DNA of 33,773 nt from an uncultured Bacilli bacterium (lineage in GTDB: Bacteria; Bacillota_I; Bacilli_A; RF39; UBA660): the NCBI GenBank assembly GCA_934148875.1, contig CAKPDJ010000010.1, positions 1-33,773 on the forward strand, given 5' to 3'. This document shows positions 7,691 through 16,262 of this stretch, piece after piece. The notes below the pieces were generated by a model. The model worked only from the letters and a program-made list of their open reading frames with translations, did no database searches and had not been told where the DNA came from. Position numbers and translations under genes: made by a program. Position 1 is the stretch's first letter. Each line of letters opens with the position of its first letter.

Positions 7691-9439
7691 CTACAATTCT
7701 TGATTTTTTCTTAGTTCCGCTATTTTTAACGCAATATTTGCCTGTTTCATTACATCATTTTCTTCTTTTAATTCTTCTTCTAAACGATTAATTTCCTGTT
7801 TTACGCGATATTCTTTAAGCGTATTAATATAATCTAGAATCGTTTTTTCTGTAACTTCTTTATCTAACTCTAATTCTAATACTCTATTTAATACCTTAAG
7901 TAACTCCTCTTTAGTCTGTAAATAGGTATAAAAATCAGCTGGTGTTATTATACCATATTTTTGTTCATAATACGAAATTTCGCTAGCTAAATATCTTTCA
8001 TCTTCATTAAGAAAATTAATTTTACCACTATTATAGTAATCTAGGCATTTCTTATTAACTAACATGTAATATAGTAAAGCATTAGTTGCTATATAATATT
8101 TATCCTTTTTAGCCTTTGTTTGATTTGGCTTAATCACTAATTCTTCTTCTGTTTTTTTCTCTTCTTTACTGTTCTCTGTTTTAAAGGATAATAATCTTTT
8201 TTCTAGGGTATTATAACTTATATTGAATTCTTTTGCAAGTTTTTTTAGTATGAATTCTTGATGAATTTCATCTCCTATTTTACTAGTTTCTGCTAAAACA
8301 TTATTAATATACTCTGTTTTTTCTAAATCACTATTTAAATTTATATTCTTTTTTAGACGTTTTATGCGATAATCACTCAAAGTTATAGCATTTTTAACTA
8401 AGTTTTTAAAGTCATCTCCACCATATTTTAAAATGTAATCATCTGGGTCAAGCCCACCATCTAATTCCACAATACTAACATCGCAACCTAATTTTTCAAG
8501 TTCATTGCCATTATCAAGGCATGCCTTTCTTCCTGGTTCATCTCCATCAAAGCATAAAACAACATTAGTAGATAATCTTTTTATAAGATTTGCTTGTTCT
8601 TTAGTCATAGCAGTTCCCATTAATGCTACAACATTTTTAATACCCGTCGTTAATGTACGAATAACAGCCATAAAGCCTTCCATAACGATTACTTCATTTT
8701 TACTTCTAACAAATTCACGAGCATTATGATAGTTATAAAGTGTTTCACCCTTTTGAAATATATTTGTCCCTTTTGTATTTACGTATTTATTTTCTTTAAT
8801 ACCATCATAACGTCTTCCCGAAAATCCTACTACTCTACCATTCAAATCATATAATGGGAACATAATTCTATTGGTATAAACATCTTTATCATAATTAGTT
8901 AAACCAATATTATTTAAAGTATTTAAATCATATCCTTTAGATAATAATAACTTAGTTAAGTTATCATTTTTATCTAAACTTAATCCAATTTTATATTCTT
9001 TAATCATATCCTCATCAATATGACGATTGTTTAAATATTCTTTTGCCTTTTTAGCATAACTACTATTCATATTATTTTGATAATATTTATGAGCAAGTTC
9101 ATATATTTCATATAATTTATCATACTTAGATTCTTTTTTATCTAATCTAATTCCCTTAATTTCAATACCAGTTTTATTAGCCAAAATAGATAAAGCCTCT
9201 TTAAACGAAACATGTTCATAATCCATTATAAAATTGAACACATTACCACTAGCACCACAAGAAAAACATCTATAAATCTGTTTTTCACGTGATACACTCA
9301 TTGAAGGATTAGTATCATCATGAAAAGGACAAACCCCAAAAAAGTTTTTGCCCTTTTGTGTAAGAGGTAAATAACTAGAAATAATATCAACAATATCAGT
9401 TTTACTACGTATTTCATTAATAATATTAGTATTATCCAT
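7691..9439 (-). CDS. dnaG: DNA primase DnaG
   Basis: Synthesises RNA primers at the replication fork in partnership with DnaB helicase. The 582 residues fit the family (about 600). An N-terminal CHC2 zinc ribbon has ligands C37, H40, C58 and C61. The catalytic core has the TOPRIM motifs VIVMEGFMAV (about residue 250) and CFDGDEPG (about 296), followed by DPDDY. The C-terminal part is a charged linker and a divergent helicase-binding domain. A near-perfect SD, AGGAGGTGAT, precedes the ATG. Upstream is a small membrane protein gene and downstream, after 18 nt, rpoD. Confidence 0.97.
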   Translation of the reverse strand: MDNTNIINEIRSKTDIVDIISSYLPLTQKGKNFFGVCPFHDDTNPSMSVSREKQIYRCFSCGASGNVFNFIMDYEHVSFKEALSILANKTGIEIKGIRLDKKESKYDKLYEIYELAHKYYQNNMNSSYAKKAKEYLNNRHIDEDMIKEYKIGLSLDKNDNLTKLLLSKGYDLNTLNNIGLTNYDKDVYTNRIMFPLYDLNGRVVGFSGRRYDGIKENKYVNTKGTNIFQKGETLYNYHNAREFVRSKNEVIVMEGFMAVIRTLTTGIKNVVALMGTAMTKEQANLIKRLSTNVVLCFDGDEPGRKACLDNGNELEKLGCDVSIVELDGGLDPDDYILKYGGDDFKNLVKNAITLSDYRIKRLKKNINLNSDLEKTEYINNVLAETSKIGDEIHQEFILKKLAKEFNISYNTLEKRLLSFKTENSKEEKKTEEELVIKPNQTKAKKDKYYIATNALLYYMLVNKKCLDYYNSGKINFLNEDERYLASEISYYEQKYGIITPADFYTYLQTKEELLKVLNRVLELELDKEVTEKTILDYINTLKEYRVKQEINRLEEELKEENDVMKQANIALKIAELRKNQEL

Positions 9440-9464
9440 AGTATCACCTCCTAAAATTCTACAA

Positions 9465-10007
9465 TTATTTAATCGTCTTCATCTTCATTAATGGTTTTGC
9501 TGTTACCTGTTGATCAACAGGTAAAGCTTGTATATTATCTTCAACTACTTCATCAGTATTTTTAGCGTCAATATAAGTTTTGTTTGTATTTTCTTCTTTA
9601 ATAGTTTCTAATTTTTTCTGTTCATTTTTTTGGTCAATATTATTTACTTTCATCTCTTTAGTAGCTTCTAACTTTTTCTGTAATTCTAACATATCTATTT
9701 CAGTATCAACATCTGGACATTCCTTACTAATCAATTTTTTAAATTTTGTTTTTTTCTTTTGCAATACAGAAAAGCTTATTAAAGCATATGGAAGAAGACA
9801 GGTTTCAATAGCTAAACTTAATAATAGGAAAACAATAATCAATTCTTTTAGTGCAATTGATAACATTATTGGAGCCACAAAACCAATAACAGACATTAAT
9901 ATAGTACTAATTACACTTATGTGTTCTAAATTGTTTATTTTAAGCATTCCTTCATGAAGTTTTCTATATCCTTCAATATTAAACTCATTAATTATAGTTT
10001 TTTTCAT
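9465..10007 (-). CDS. Small membrane protein of unknown function upstream of dnaG
   Basis: A 180-residue protein I do not recognise. Residues 1-28 are polar, followed by two hydrophobic segments at about 30-52 and 55-80. A basic stretch (KKKTKFKK) comes next, then a long charged region (about 100-180) with Lys/Glu/Asn repeats of the type QKKLEATKE and QKKLETIKE, likely coiled or disordered. A two-pass membrane protein with a cytoplasmic tail is the simplest reading. SD AGGAGG precedes the ATG, and a TATAAT at 10033-10038 could be its -10. It ends 25 nt before dnaG and is probably co-transcribed with dnaG-rpoD. Confidence 0.6.
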   Translation of the reverse strand: MKKTIINEFNIEGYRKLHEGMLKINNLEHISVISTILMSVIGFVAPIMLSIALKELIIVFLLLSLAIETCLLPYALISFSVLQKKKTKFKKLISKECPDVDTEIDMLELQKKLEATKEMKVNNIDQKNEQKKLETIKEENTNKTYIDAKNTDEVVEDNIQALPVDQQVTAKPLMKMKTIK

Positions 10008-10211
10008 AAAATCCTCCTAATAAAATAAACTTATTATAACTACCAACAAATAAAATTGAAATTTAAGTATCCCCCTACATTCTATTCTTAATTTATTGTA
10101 ATAGGACAAAAGTTCGATTTAAAAATATTTATAAATCTACATCATAAAATCAAATTTATTATAACACATCTTTCGACAAAATCTACTTAATTTTAGTGAT
10201 ATATTAAATAC

Positions 10212-10736
10212 ATGAAAAATTTTAAATATATTTTAATTAGTAGTATTATCATCTTTTGTTTATGCTTTCCAGCTCACTTTTTATTTGATATCTTCCAAAA
10301 TGATATCATAGCAGCTATTTTCCCCACCAATGAAAGTATATTTCAACACATGAAAATGGTATTTAGTTGTTTCTTCTTATTTTACTTTGGACTTTTTATA
10401 ATAAGAAGAAAGTTCCACTTTGAAAATATTTTCTTAACCAATCTTGTAAGTAGTGTTGCTACAATAGCGATATTTTTAGTTATTTACATCCCTGTTTATT
10501 TAAGATTTGGTGAAAATATGATATTCACTTTTATACTACTATTTCTAGCAATTATGTTTGGACAGTTTATGGGTAGCATATTCTTAAAGAAAGGAGACTA
10601 TAAAGAAATAAATATTATAAGTATTATTTTAATAGGTATAATATTTATAATTAATGGATATTTAACTTATAAACCAATTGATAACATGATATTTTGGGAT
10701 CCTGAACATGAAACATATGGAATAGTATCTAAATAA
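10212..10736 (+). CDS. DUF6512-like integral membrane protein
   Basis: A 174-residue protein with about five hydrophobic segments. NESIFQHMKMVF at about residues 37-48 and the C-terminal DPEHETYGI resemble the conserved ESVWEHLK and DPxxGxYGI elements of DUF6512 membrane proteins; this is recall rather than a search. Function unknown. There is no strong SD (GTGAT lies about 10 nt upstream), so initiation may be weak or the start slightly different. It stands alone between divergent and convergent neighbours and shares a bidirectional terminator with the nucleotidyltransferase gene. Confidence 0.6.
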   Translation: MKNFKYILISSIIIFCLCFPAHFLFDIFQNDIIAAIFPTNESIFQHMKMVFSCFFLFYFGLFIIRRKFHFENIFLTNLVSSVATIAIFLVIYIPVYLRFGENMIFTFILLFLAIMFGQFMGSIFLKKGDYKEINIISIILIGIIFIINGYLTYKPIDNMIFWDPEHETYGIVSK

Positions 10737-10769
10737 AATAGAAAGAAATTAAAAACTTCTTTCTATTTT
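10735..10769. terminator. Bidirectional terminator between convergent genes
   Basis: Perfect 13-bp stem (10735-10747 with 10757-10769), 9-nt loop, A-rich on one side and T-rich on the other, so it can stop transcription in both directions. Confidence 0.85.
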
Positions 10770-11366
10770 TTATTCATTCCATGGCAAAACATTTAATTTT
10801 GGCCATTTTTTCTTCCACTTATTAGTTTTTATTATATACTGTTCTTCTGTATATTGTCTTTTTACTGGTCTAATAGTCATGGAAAATAAATCATTTAAAC
10901 CATATGGGGCATAAATAATCAATTTATTATTTTCAAGTCTAACTCCTAAACAAGTAACACTAGTACCCCAAGAATTAATAGCATCTTCAAGACTTGTATA
11001 CGGTTCTATATGTTTACCATACTTTTCACCATACCATAAATGAACTCTAGCTTCATTCTTTACATCACATTTAATATTTAAGTCATTTACTAAATTATTT
11101 ATTTCTTTTATAATGCTATCCTCTTTTTCATAGGAAACATCACTATCAAAATATACAATATCAAAATCATCTATTCCATTCATTAAAGGATAACCATGAT
11201 AATAATTAAAAATAGTTTGATTAATGCAACCAGCAGCCACATAATAGTTTTTTAAATCAGTTTGAGATAATCTTACTAAAACTTCTTTTAGAGTAGAGTT
11301 AGATAGTAATATTTTTTCTAATACTTCAATCTGTGACAACAAATCTTTATCTAAACCATTAATCAT
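10770..11366 (-). CDS. Nucleotidyltransferase family protein (PF06042-like)
   Basis: A 198-residue protein resembling the nucleotidyltransferase-like family formerly called DUF925. Features: AAGCINQTIFNYYHGY at about residues 44-59, then the acidic motif DDFDIVYFD (about 65-73) that would bind metal, and GVRLENNKLIIYAPYGLNDLFSMTIRP in the C-terminal half. Its substrate is unknown. The start ATG overlaps the yqeH stop (TAATG), so translation is coupled. Position after yqeG-yqeH suggests co-transcription, not a shared function. Confidence 0.75.
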   Translation of the reverse strand: MINGLDKDLLSQIEVLEKILLSNSTLKEVLVRLSQTDLKNYYVAAGCINQTIFNYYHGYPLMNGIDDFDIVYFDSDVSYEKEDSIIKEINNLVNDLNIKCDVKNEARVHLWYGEKYGKHIEPYTSLEDAINSWGTSVTCLGVRLENNKLIIYAPYGLNDLFSMTIRPVKRQYTEEQYIIKTNKWKKKWPKLNVLPWNE

Positions 11367-12373
11367 TATATAAAATTCCTTCTTGTAAATGTTTCAATAT
11401 TCTTGTCAATATAAATATCTACTATACCTTTTTCTACTACTTTTATCCAACCTAAACCATTAATAACTAAATCTTCACGATATTTCATTTCATAAGTAGT
11501 TTTAGATAAATCTTTCATAATAGTTTGACGATTGGCATTCATCTTTTTTACTTTTAGCCCATTAGGAATATATAAAGTAAAGCTATTTCTATCACCATCA
11601 ACATAATCAACTCTACAAATATCACTTATTACTAAACATTGCCCCTTCTTAATTTGGAAAGTTCTAGGCTTCATCTCTTTTTTATGTATCAATCTCTTTA
11701 AAGCATTACTGTCTACATAATTAGTAATGTTACCCCTATCTACCAGTCCAGGAGTATCTATTAAAACTAAGTCCTTATCCAAAGTAATAGCAACAGTATT
11801 TAAAGTAGTACTAGGAAGTGGTGAAATAGTAAGTTCATTAGTACTTTCTGAATAATCATGAATTAATTTATTAATCAGACTACTTTTACCAGTATTAGTG
11901 TGACCTACTACATATACTTTATTTGACGTCTTATATTTCTTTATTTTTTTCATCAATAAATCTAAATTATAGTTTTTATTAGCACTAATAATTATGATAT
12001 CTTCATAGTCTACACCTAAACTTTTTATATAATCGATAATCTTTTCATCTTTAACACTTTTAGGAAGAGCATCTCTCTTATTTAAAACTAAAATCATTTT
12101 ATTAGGTAAATACTCACGGATATTATGAATATCTTTATCAAGATTTACTAAATCAACAATATGAAGCACCAAATCTTTAGTTTTAGCAACCGATTTAAGT
12201 ATTTCAATATATTCTTCGTTTGATTTAGCTACTACCTGATATTCACCATAATTTTTCATTCTAAAACATCTTTGACATATATCATTTTCTAGACTAGTAA
12301 CATAACCTTCTTGCATAATATTTTCATCTTGTAGTAAAACACCACAGCCTAAACAATATTCCTTCTTACTCAT
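11366..12373 (-). CDS. yqeH: Ribosome biogenesis GTPase YqeH
   Basis: A circularly permuted GTPase needed for 30S subunit assembly in Bacillus. The 335 residues begin with a zinc finger (C7, C10, C33, C36). The G motifs come in the permuted order G4 (NKRD), G5 (SANK), G1 (GHTNTGKSSL) and G3 (DTPG), with an RNA-binding C-terminal domain. An upstream GTG (12382) is in frame, but SD AAGGTG sits 6 nt before the ATG at 12373. The gene overlaps the end of yqeG by 8 bp. Confidence 0.94.
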   Translation of the reverse strand: MSKKEYCLGCGVLLQDENIMQEGYVTSLENDICQRCFRMKNYGEYQVVAKSNEEYIEILKSVAKTKDLVLHIVDLVNLDKDIHNIREYLPNKMILVLNKRDALPKSVKDEKIIDYIKSLGVDYEDIIIISANKNYNLDLLMKKIKKYKTSNKVYVVGHTNTGKSSLINKLIHDYSESTNELTISPLPSTTLNTVAITLDKDLVLIDTPGLVDRGNITNYVDSNALKRLIHKKEMKPRTFQIKKGQCLVISDICRVDYVDGDRNSFTLYIPNGLKVKKMNANRQTIMKDLSKTTYEMKYREDLVINGLGWIKVVEKGIVDIYIDKNIETFTRRNFI

Positions 12374-12881
12374 AATAAACACCTTTTTTCATAATTTGCT
12401 TCTTTTCATATCGTTTTAAAATTTTTCTTTCTATGAAACGATTTAAACTAGTTATTTTTAAATCTTTAGTACCAAGTGGATCTACTAAAATAGTAAATAT
12501 ATTATATCTATTACCACCATAAATATCTGTTACTATTTGATCACCTATCATACACATTTCTTCTTTTAACAAATGATACTTTTTTCTAATTTTACGATAC
12601 CCTTTAGAAAGCGGTTTCATAGAATTAGCTACAAAATCACATTCTAGATAATCAGCATAACTTTTTACTCTTGAAGTAACATTATTAGATATGATAACTA
12701 TTCTAAAATCTTTTTTCAAATCAAGTAATAATTTCTTAGTAGCATCAGTTATTTTATGCTGATCTATTAAAGCTATTGTGTTATCTAAATCAAATATTAG
12801 ACACTTAATACCTAACTTTTTTAGTTTCTTATAATTAATATCATAAATACTTTTTTGATACATATTAGGATAACATTTCAT
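12366..12881 (-). CDS. yqeG: YqeG family HAD IIIA-type phosphatase
   Basis: A 171-residue HAD-superfamily phosphatase. The catalytic motif FDLDNT gives nucleophile Asp31 and acid/base Asp33; motif II is ISNN, and MIGDQIVTDIYGGN supplies the motif III/IV acids. Substrate is not established for the family. The yqeG-yqeH pair is conserved in Bacillota. SD GGTGGTT precedes the ATG, and a TATAAT at 12898-12903 may be the -10 of this operon, close behind the preceding terminator. Confidence 0.9.
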   Translation of the reverse strand: MKCYPNMYQKSIYDINYKKLKKLGIKCLIFDLDNTIALIDQHKITDATKKLLLDLKKDFRIVIISNNVTSRVKSYADYLECDFVANSMKPLSKGYRKIRKKYHLLKEEMCMIGDQIVTDIYGGNRYNIFTILVDPLGTKDLKITSLNRFIERKILKRYEKKQIMKKGVYYE

Positions 12882-12918
12882 TTAACCACCCACTACTATT
12901 ATACTAATTTTCAAAAGA

Positions 12919-12958
12919 ATGTAAAATAAAAGATTCTTACTCAAATTCAGAATCTTTT
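12919..12958 (-). terminator. Terminator overlapping the end of the acetyltransferase gene
   Basis: Perfect 10-bp stem AAAAGATTCT/AGAATCTTTT (12928-12937 with 12949-12958), 11-nt loop, then TTTTATTTT on the minus strand. The stem includes the stop codon of the upstream gene. Confidence 0.8.
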
Positions 12959-13527
12959 AAAACCAAACAATTTTTATTTACTCGCCTCTTTCCTAAAAGA
13001 GCATTATAAATTTTAAAAGTACTTTCTATAATTTCATTATTATCTAATTCTATATCTTTTATTTTTAAAATACATGGTGAATAAGTAACCTTAAACAATT
13101 CCAAATCAAAGTCAAGTAGTACAAAACCAAGGGATTTCCAAAATTTTATTCTTTTTTCCCTAATCACATTATCCCTTTCATCTTTTCCTAATCCAGCTTT
13201 TTCTATTTCACCATAAATTCCATTATAGTCACTAAAATACTTTTTAAATTGATGAATAGCATTAGTACCATATTGTTTATTTTGAAATTTCTTAAATATC
13301 GCAAAATAATCTAGTTGAACATATTTATTACCAACTAATGTATTATAAATCAAAAAACCAACAGTGACATCTTCATCAACAATTTTTACTAGTTTTGTTA
13401 TGCCCTTTAAATAAGGCTTTTTTATTTTTCTTAAACTTTTTTGCTCATTTTTAGGAAAAAGTTCAAGATAATGAGGATAAATAGTTTTTTTAAATTTTTT
13501 AAAATTCACTTCCATTAACTTTAACAC
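12937..13527 (-). CDS. GNAT-type N-acetyltransferase
   Basis: A 196-residue protein with a GNAT layout: beta strands around VGFLIYNTLVGNKYVQLDYFAI (about residues 56-77), an acetyl-CoA pyrophosphate-loop region FQNKQYGTNAIHQFK (Q/R-x-x-G-x-G/A variant), and RIKFWKSLGFVLLDF near the C-terminus. Substrate unknown. It starts at a GTG (13527) with SD AGGTGA 6 nt away; that SD overlaps the stop codon of the deacetylase gene, so the two are translationally coupled. Confidence 0.75.
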   Translation of the reverse strand: MLKLMEVNFKKFKKTIYPHYLELFPKNEQKSLRKIKKPYLKGITKLVKIVDEDVTVGFLIYNTLVGNKYVQLDYFAIFKKFQNKQYGTNAIHQFKKYFSDYNGIYGEIEKAGLGKDERDNVIREKRIKFWKSLGFVLLDFDLELFKVTYSPCILKIKDIELDNNEIIESTFKIYNALLGKRRVNKNCLVLKDSEFE

Positions 13528-13537
13528 TATAATTCAC

Positions 13538-15088
13538 CTAATTATTAATTTTTTGTCTAACCATATAGGTATTCATATCAATAGCTTCAAATGTATAGCC
13601 ATTATCTTTACCATAACGAATAATATCTCTAATTGCATCTCTAGTCCATGTTTTAATATCATGCATTAATACTACATTAGCTCTGTTTTTAGATAAGTTT
13701 GAAGTAACATTTTTATAAACTGCTTCCTTAGTTCTAGCTTTAGACGCATCACCTGAATCTATATTCCAATCATAATAACGATATCCTCTATTAAATAACT
13801 CCTCGCTTAAAGTAGTCATTATACCTTTACAGTAATGTCTACTTACAGTATTACTACTACCTCCAGGAAAACGTACTATTTTACTAGCTTGTCCAGTAAT
13901 ACGTTTAACACGATTACCAACAATATTCAAGTCATTAAAATAAGCATCAACAGAAGCATATACAGTTGCATATTTATGACTAGCTGTATGTAATGCTACA
14001 GTATGGCCTTCATCATACATTCTTTTAATTAAATTATCTGGACCATTATTAGTAACAAAGAAAGTAGCCTTTACATTTTCTTCTTTTAAAATATCTAAAA
14101 TAGTACCAGTAGTAACACTACTAGGTCCATCATCAAAAGTTAAATAAATAACTCCATGCTTGATAACACCACTATTAGGATCAGTTTTTTCTGATACTAT
14201 TACCTTTCTAGTAACAACTGTTTCATTATTAGCATTATCTTTTACTTTATAAGTTAAAGTATATGTTCCCTTTTGTTTAGCTTTAACCTCACCACTTACT
14301 TCTACCTTACTAGTAACATCACCACTGCAATTATCATTAGCTGTATAACCTGGTTCAGTGAAATCATCTGTTAATGTTAGATACATAGTTTGAGTACCTT
14401 TTAAAGTAATAGTTGGCTTTTCATTATCTAATTCAGTAAGTTTTCTAGTAACTGATGCAGTATTACCTGATGAATCTTTAACTGTATAAACTACTTTATC
14501 TTTATTCTTAGTAACTTTTACTTTATCAGTAAGTTCACCATCATATTCATCGTAAGCTTTATATCCTATTTCACTATATTCCTGTTTTGGACAAACAAAT
14601 ACTTCTTGTTCGCCTGTTAATTCTATAATAGGATTTATTTTATCAACTACAACTACCTTACGTTCTTTTTTTACATGAAAAATTCCATCTTTTAAATCAT
14701 AAGTAATAGTATATGTTCCTATTTTAGATGTATCAACAGTACCATTTATATTTATTTTAGAAGTTAAATCTTTACCAAAAAACTTACTAGTAGCACCGTT
14801 CTCTATATATTCAGTATTATATGATAACTCAATCTTACTATCACCATTTAAGTCAATACTTGGTACAAAAACATGCATTGCGACAAATAAGATAATTAGT
14901 AATATTAAAACTATTATCAAGGTAATAACTCTACCACGTGAATGATTATGTTTATTCTTAATATCATGTTTAATTTCTGATTCTAGTTCATATAAATTAA
15001 CATCTTTTTTTTCTTTTATCTTCTTACCAGTACTAGTAATTTTTTTAGAAATAGTTTTATCTTTTTTAGTATTTTTTACTTCCTTCAT
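13538..15088 (-). CDS. Membrane-anchored polysaccharide (peptidoglycan) deacetylase with DUF5011 domains
   Basis: A 516-residue cell-envelope enzyme. A basic cytoplasmic tail (1-55) precedes one membrane helix (about 57-78). About 220 residues form three Ig-like DUF5011-type domains (NxxPxIxLxG...Y.E.GY.A.D...D.T). The C-terminal NodB domain has TFDDGP (D319, D320), LHTASH (zinc ligands H367 and H371), RFPGG (R406) and LMHD (H476), so the catalytic set is complete. Peptidoglycan N-acetylglucosamine deacetylation (PgdA-like) is the likely activity, but another glycan cannot be excluded. SD GAGG precedes the ATG. Confidence 0.88.
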   Translation of the reverse strand: MKEVKNTKKDKTISKKITSTGKKIKEKKDVNLYELESEIKHDIKNKHNHSRGRVITLIIVLILLIILFVAMHVFVPSIDLNGDSKIELSYNTEYIENGATSKFFGKDLTSKININGTVDTSKIGTYTITYDLKDGIFHVKKERKVVVVDKINPIIELTGEQEVFVCPKQEYSEIGYKAYDEYDGELTDKVKVTKNKDKVVYTVKDSSGNTASVTRKLTELDNEKPTITLKGTQTMYLTLTDDFTEPGYTANDNCSGDVTSKVEVSGEVKAKQKGTYTLTYKVKDNANNETVVTRKVIVSEKTDPNSGVIKHGVIYLTFDDGPSSVTTGTILDILKEENVKATFFVTNNGPDNLIKRMYDEGHTVALHTASHKYATVYASVDAYFNDLNIVGNRVKRITGQASKIVRFPGGSSNTVSRHYCKGIMTTLSEELFNRGYRYYDWNIDSGDASKARTKEAVYKNVTSNLSKNRANVVLMHDIKTWTRDAIRDIIRYGKDNGYTFEAIDMNTYMVRQKINN

Positions 15089-15142
15089 ATTATCCTCACA
15101 CTCTACATATATATTTTATCACAAACAAAAATAATTAAACCA

Positions 15143-15181
15143 AAAAAAAGCGTACAAAGCTATTCTTTTAATACTTTGTAC
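15143..15181 (-). terminator. Terminator after sigK
   Basis: Stem GTACAAAG/CTTTGTAC (15152-15159 with 15174-15181) followed on the minus strand by an eight-T run. Confidence 0.85.
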
Positions 15182-15196
15182 ACTATATTTACATAA

Positions 15197-15895
15197 TTAG
15201 TTTACAGATTTATTTTTCATAAACTCTCTAAGTATTTTAGTAAGTGCCCTTTTTTCAATACGAGATACATAACTTCTAGATATTTTTAATTCTTTAGCAA
15301 TCTTTTTTTGAGTTTGTTCCTCTGTATTATTTAAACCGTATCTCATAATTATTATTTCTTTTTCCCGGTCATTTAACACTTCAATATAATTCTTTAGTAA
15401 CTTTATATTATCTTTTTTATTAATTTCATCTACATAGTCAGGTTTTGGTGCTTTTAGGATATCTAGTATCGTTATTTCATTACCATCTTTATCAAATCCA
15501 ACTGATTCATTTAAAGATACATTCTTTAAATTTTTATTATTAGAGCGAAAATACATCAATATCTCATTTTCTATACATCTAGCACAGTATGTGGTTATTT
15601 TAGTACCCTTACTATTAGAAAAAGAATCTATTCCTTTGATAAGTCCTATTGTTCCTATACTTATTAAATCATCAGTATCTTCTTTATTAGAATCATATTT
15701 TTTTACGATATGAGCAACTAATCTTAGATTATGTTCAATTAGTTTATTTCGGGCTTCTTGACTACCTTTAAGATAACTTTCAATATATTTTTCTTCTTCC
15801 TCTTTTGATAAAGGTTCTGGAAAAACATTATTTGAATATGATGCCGTAAATAAAGAAAAATTAGAAAAAAGCATTTTAATTAACTTTTTTAACAT
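15197..15895 (-). CDS. sigK: Sporulation sigma factor SigK (pro-sigma-K-like)
   Basis: A 232-residue sigma-70 family factor, near Bacillus SigK (241). The match is close over region 2 (ARNKLIEHNLRLVAHIVKK, DLISIGTIGLIKGI, TTYCARCIENEILM) and region 4 (KIAKELKISRSYVSRIEKRAL). Residues 1-19 are hydrophobic/basic and precede YSNNVFPEPLS, aligning with the Bacillus pro-sequence cleaved before YVKNNAFPQPLS. It would therefore be made as an inactive membrane-associated precursor for late mother-cell transcription. SigE is the alternative, but the FP-PLS junction favours SigK. SD AGGTGAT is excellent. The upstream CATATTATT could be part of a mother-cell-type promoter (weak). No SpoIVFB-like protease gene is in view. 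Confidence 0.9.
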   Translation of the reverse strand: MLKKLIKMLFSNFSLFTASYSNNVFPEPLSKEEEEKYIESYLKGSQEARNKLIEHNLRLVAHIVKKYDSNKEDTDDLISIGTIGLIKGIDSFSNSKGTKITTYCARCIENEILMYFRSNNKNLKNVSLNESVGFDKDGNEITILDILKAPKPDYVDEINKKDNIKLLKNYIEVLNDREKEIIIMRYGLNNTEEQTQKKIAKELKISRSYVSRIEKRALTKILREFMKNKSVN

Positions 15896-15915
15896 ATAAT
15901 CACCTAGTAAATAAT

Positions 15916-16068
15916 ATGTCTAGTTTTGTCGAATCATTCAAGGAAATTATTATGCTTTTAGAAAATATACATGGTTACTTAAATAAAGATAAAAATTATG
16001 GTACTATGTATATAGATAAAGGAAGCTTCATATATTATAAAAGGGAATACTTAATTTTTCCGAGTTAA
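15916..16068 (+). CDS. Possible 50-residue peptide, divergent from sigK
   Basis: An ATG at 15916 opens a 50-codon frame ending at TAA 16066-16068, with a plausible composition (N-terminal MSSFVESFKEIIMLLENIHG). There is no SD in front, which argues against it. It is followed on the same strand by a strong terminator (16093-16129). The stop codon lies inside the first arm of the upstream hairpin that competes with that terminator. I do not recognise the peptide; it may be chance. Confidence 0.2.
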   Translation: MSSFVESFKEIIMLLENIHGYLNKDKNYGTMYIDKGSFIYYKREYLIFPS

Positions 16069-16216
16069 GTACTAACCCTAATAAATAGTGTTAGTACTTA
16101 ATCTTCTGTAGATTGAGTACTATTTTTTTATACATAGAATCATTTTTCTTCATAATATATTAAGCTTCCTTCCTACAGAAGTTGGCAAGCACTCAACAAT
16201 CAGCATTCCCTATATG
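16041..16216 (-). ncRNA. Candidate structured RNA (or sigK leader) in the murE-sigK gap
   Basis: The 15896-16262 gap has no solid gene but holds several long inverted repeats. (a) 16042-16051 with 16202-16211, a 10-bp closing stem that pairs fully, with one G-U, only as minus-strand RNA. (b) 16103-16111 with 16173-16181, 9 bp perfect. (c) 16064-16076 with 16090-16102, 13 bp. (d) 16019-16038 with 16151-16171, about 18 bp with mismatches. Some cross, so they are alternatives or pseudoknots. A minus-strand TATAAT (16220-16225) and TTTT after the 3' stem would fit an RNA of about 175 nt. No known RNA family is recognised. Confidence 0.35.
16093..16129 (+). terminator. Strong plus-strand terminator with a competing upstream hairpin
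   Basis: Stem AGTACTTAATC/GATTGAGTACT (16093-16103 with 16111-16121, one G-U pair), 7-nt loop, then seven T at 16123-16129. Its left arm can instead pair with 16064-16076, so the two hairpins exclude each other, as in attenuators. No plus-strand gene lies downstream. Confidence 0.7.
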
Positions 16217-16262
16217 TGATTATACTATTAGTAAAATTTAATTTTAATCGAACAAGCATATT

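Noticed and set aside
16041..16216. tmRNA, RNase P RNA, 6S RNA or T-box
   Set aside because: None of the conserved sequence cores of these RNAs is present; only the fold complexity is similar.
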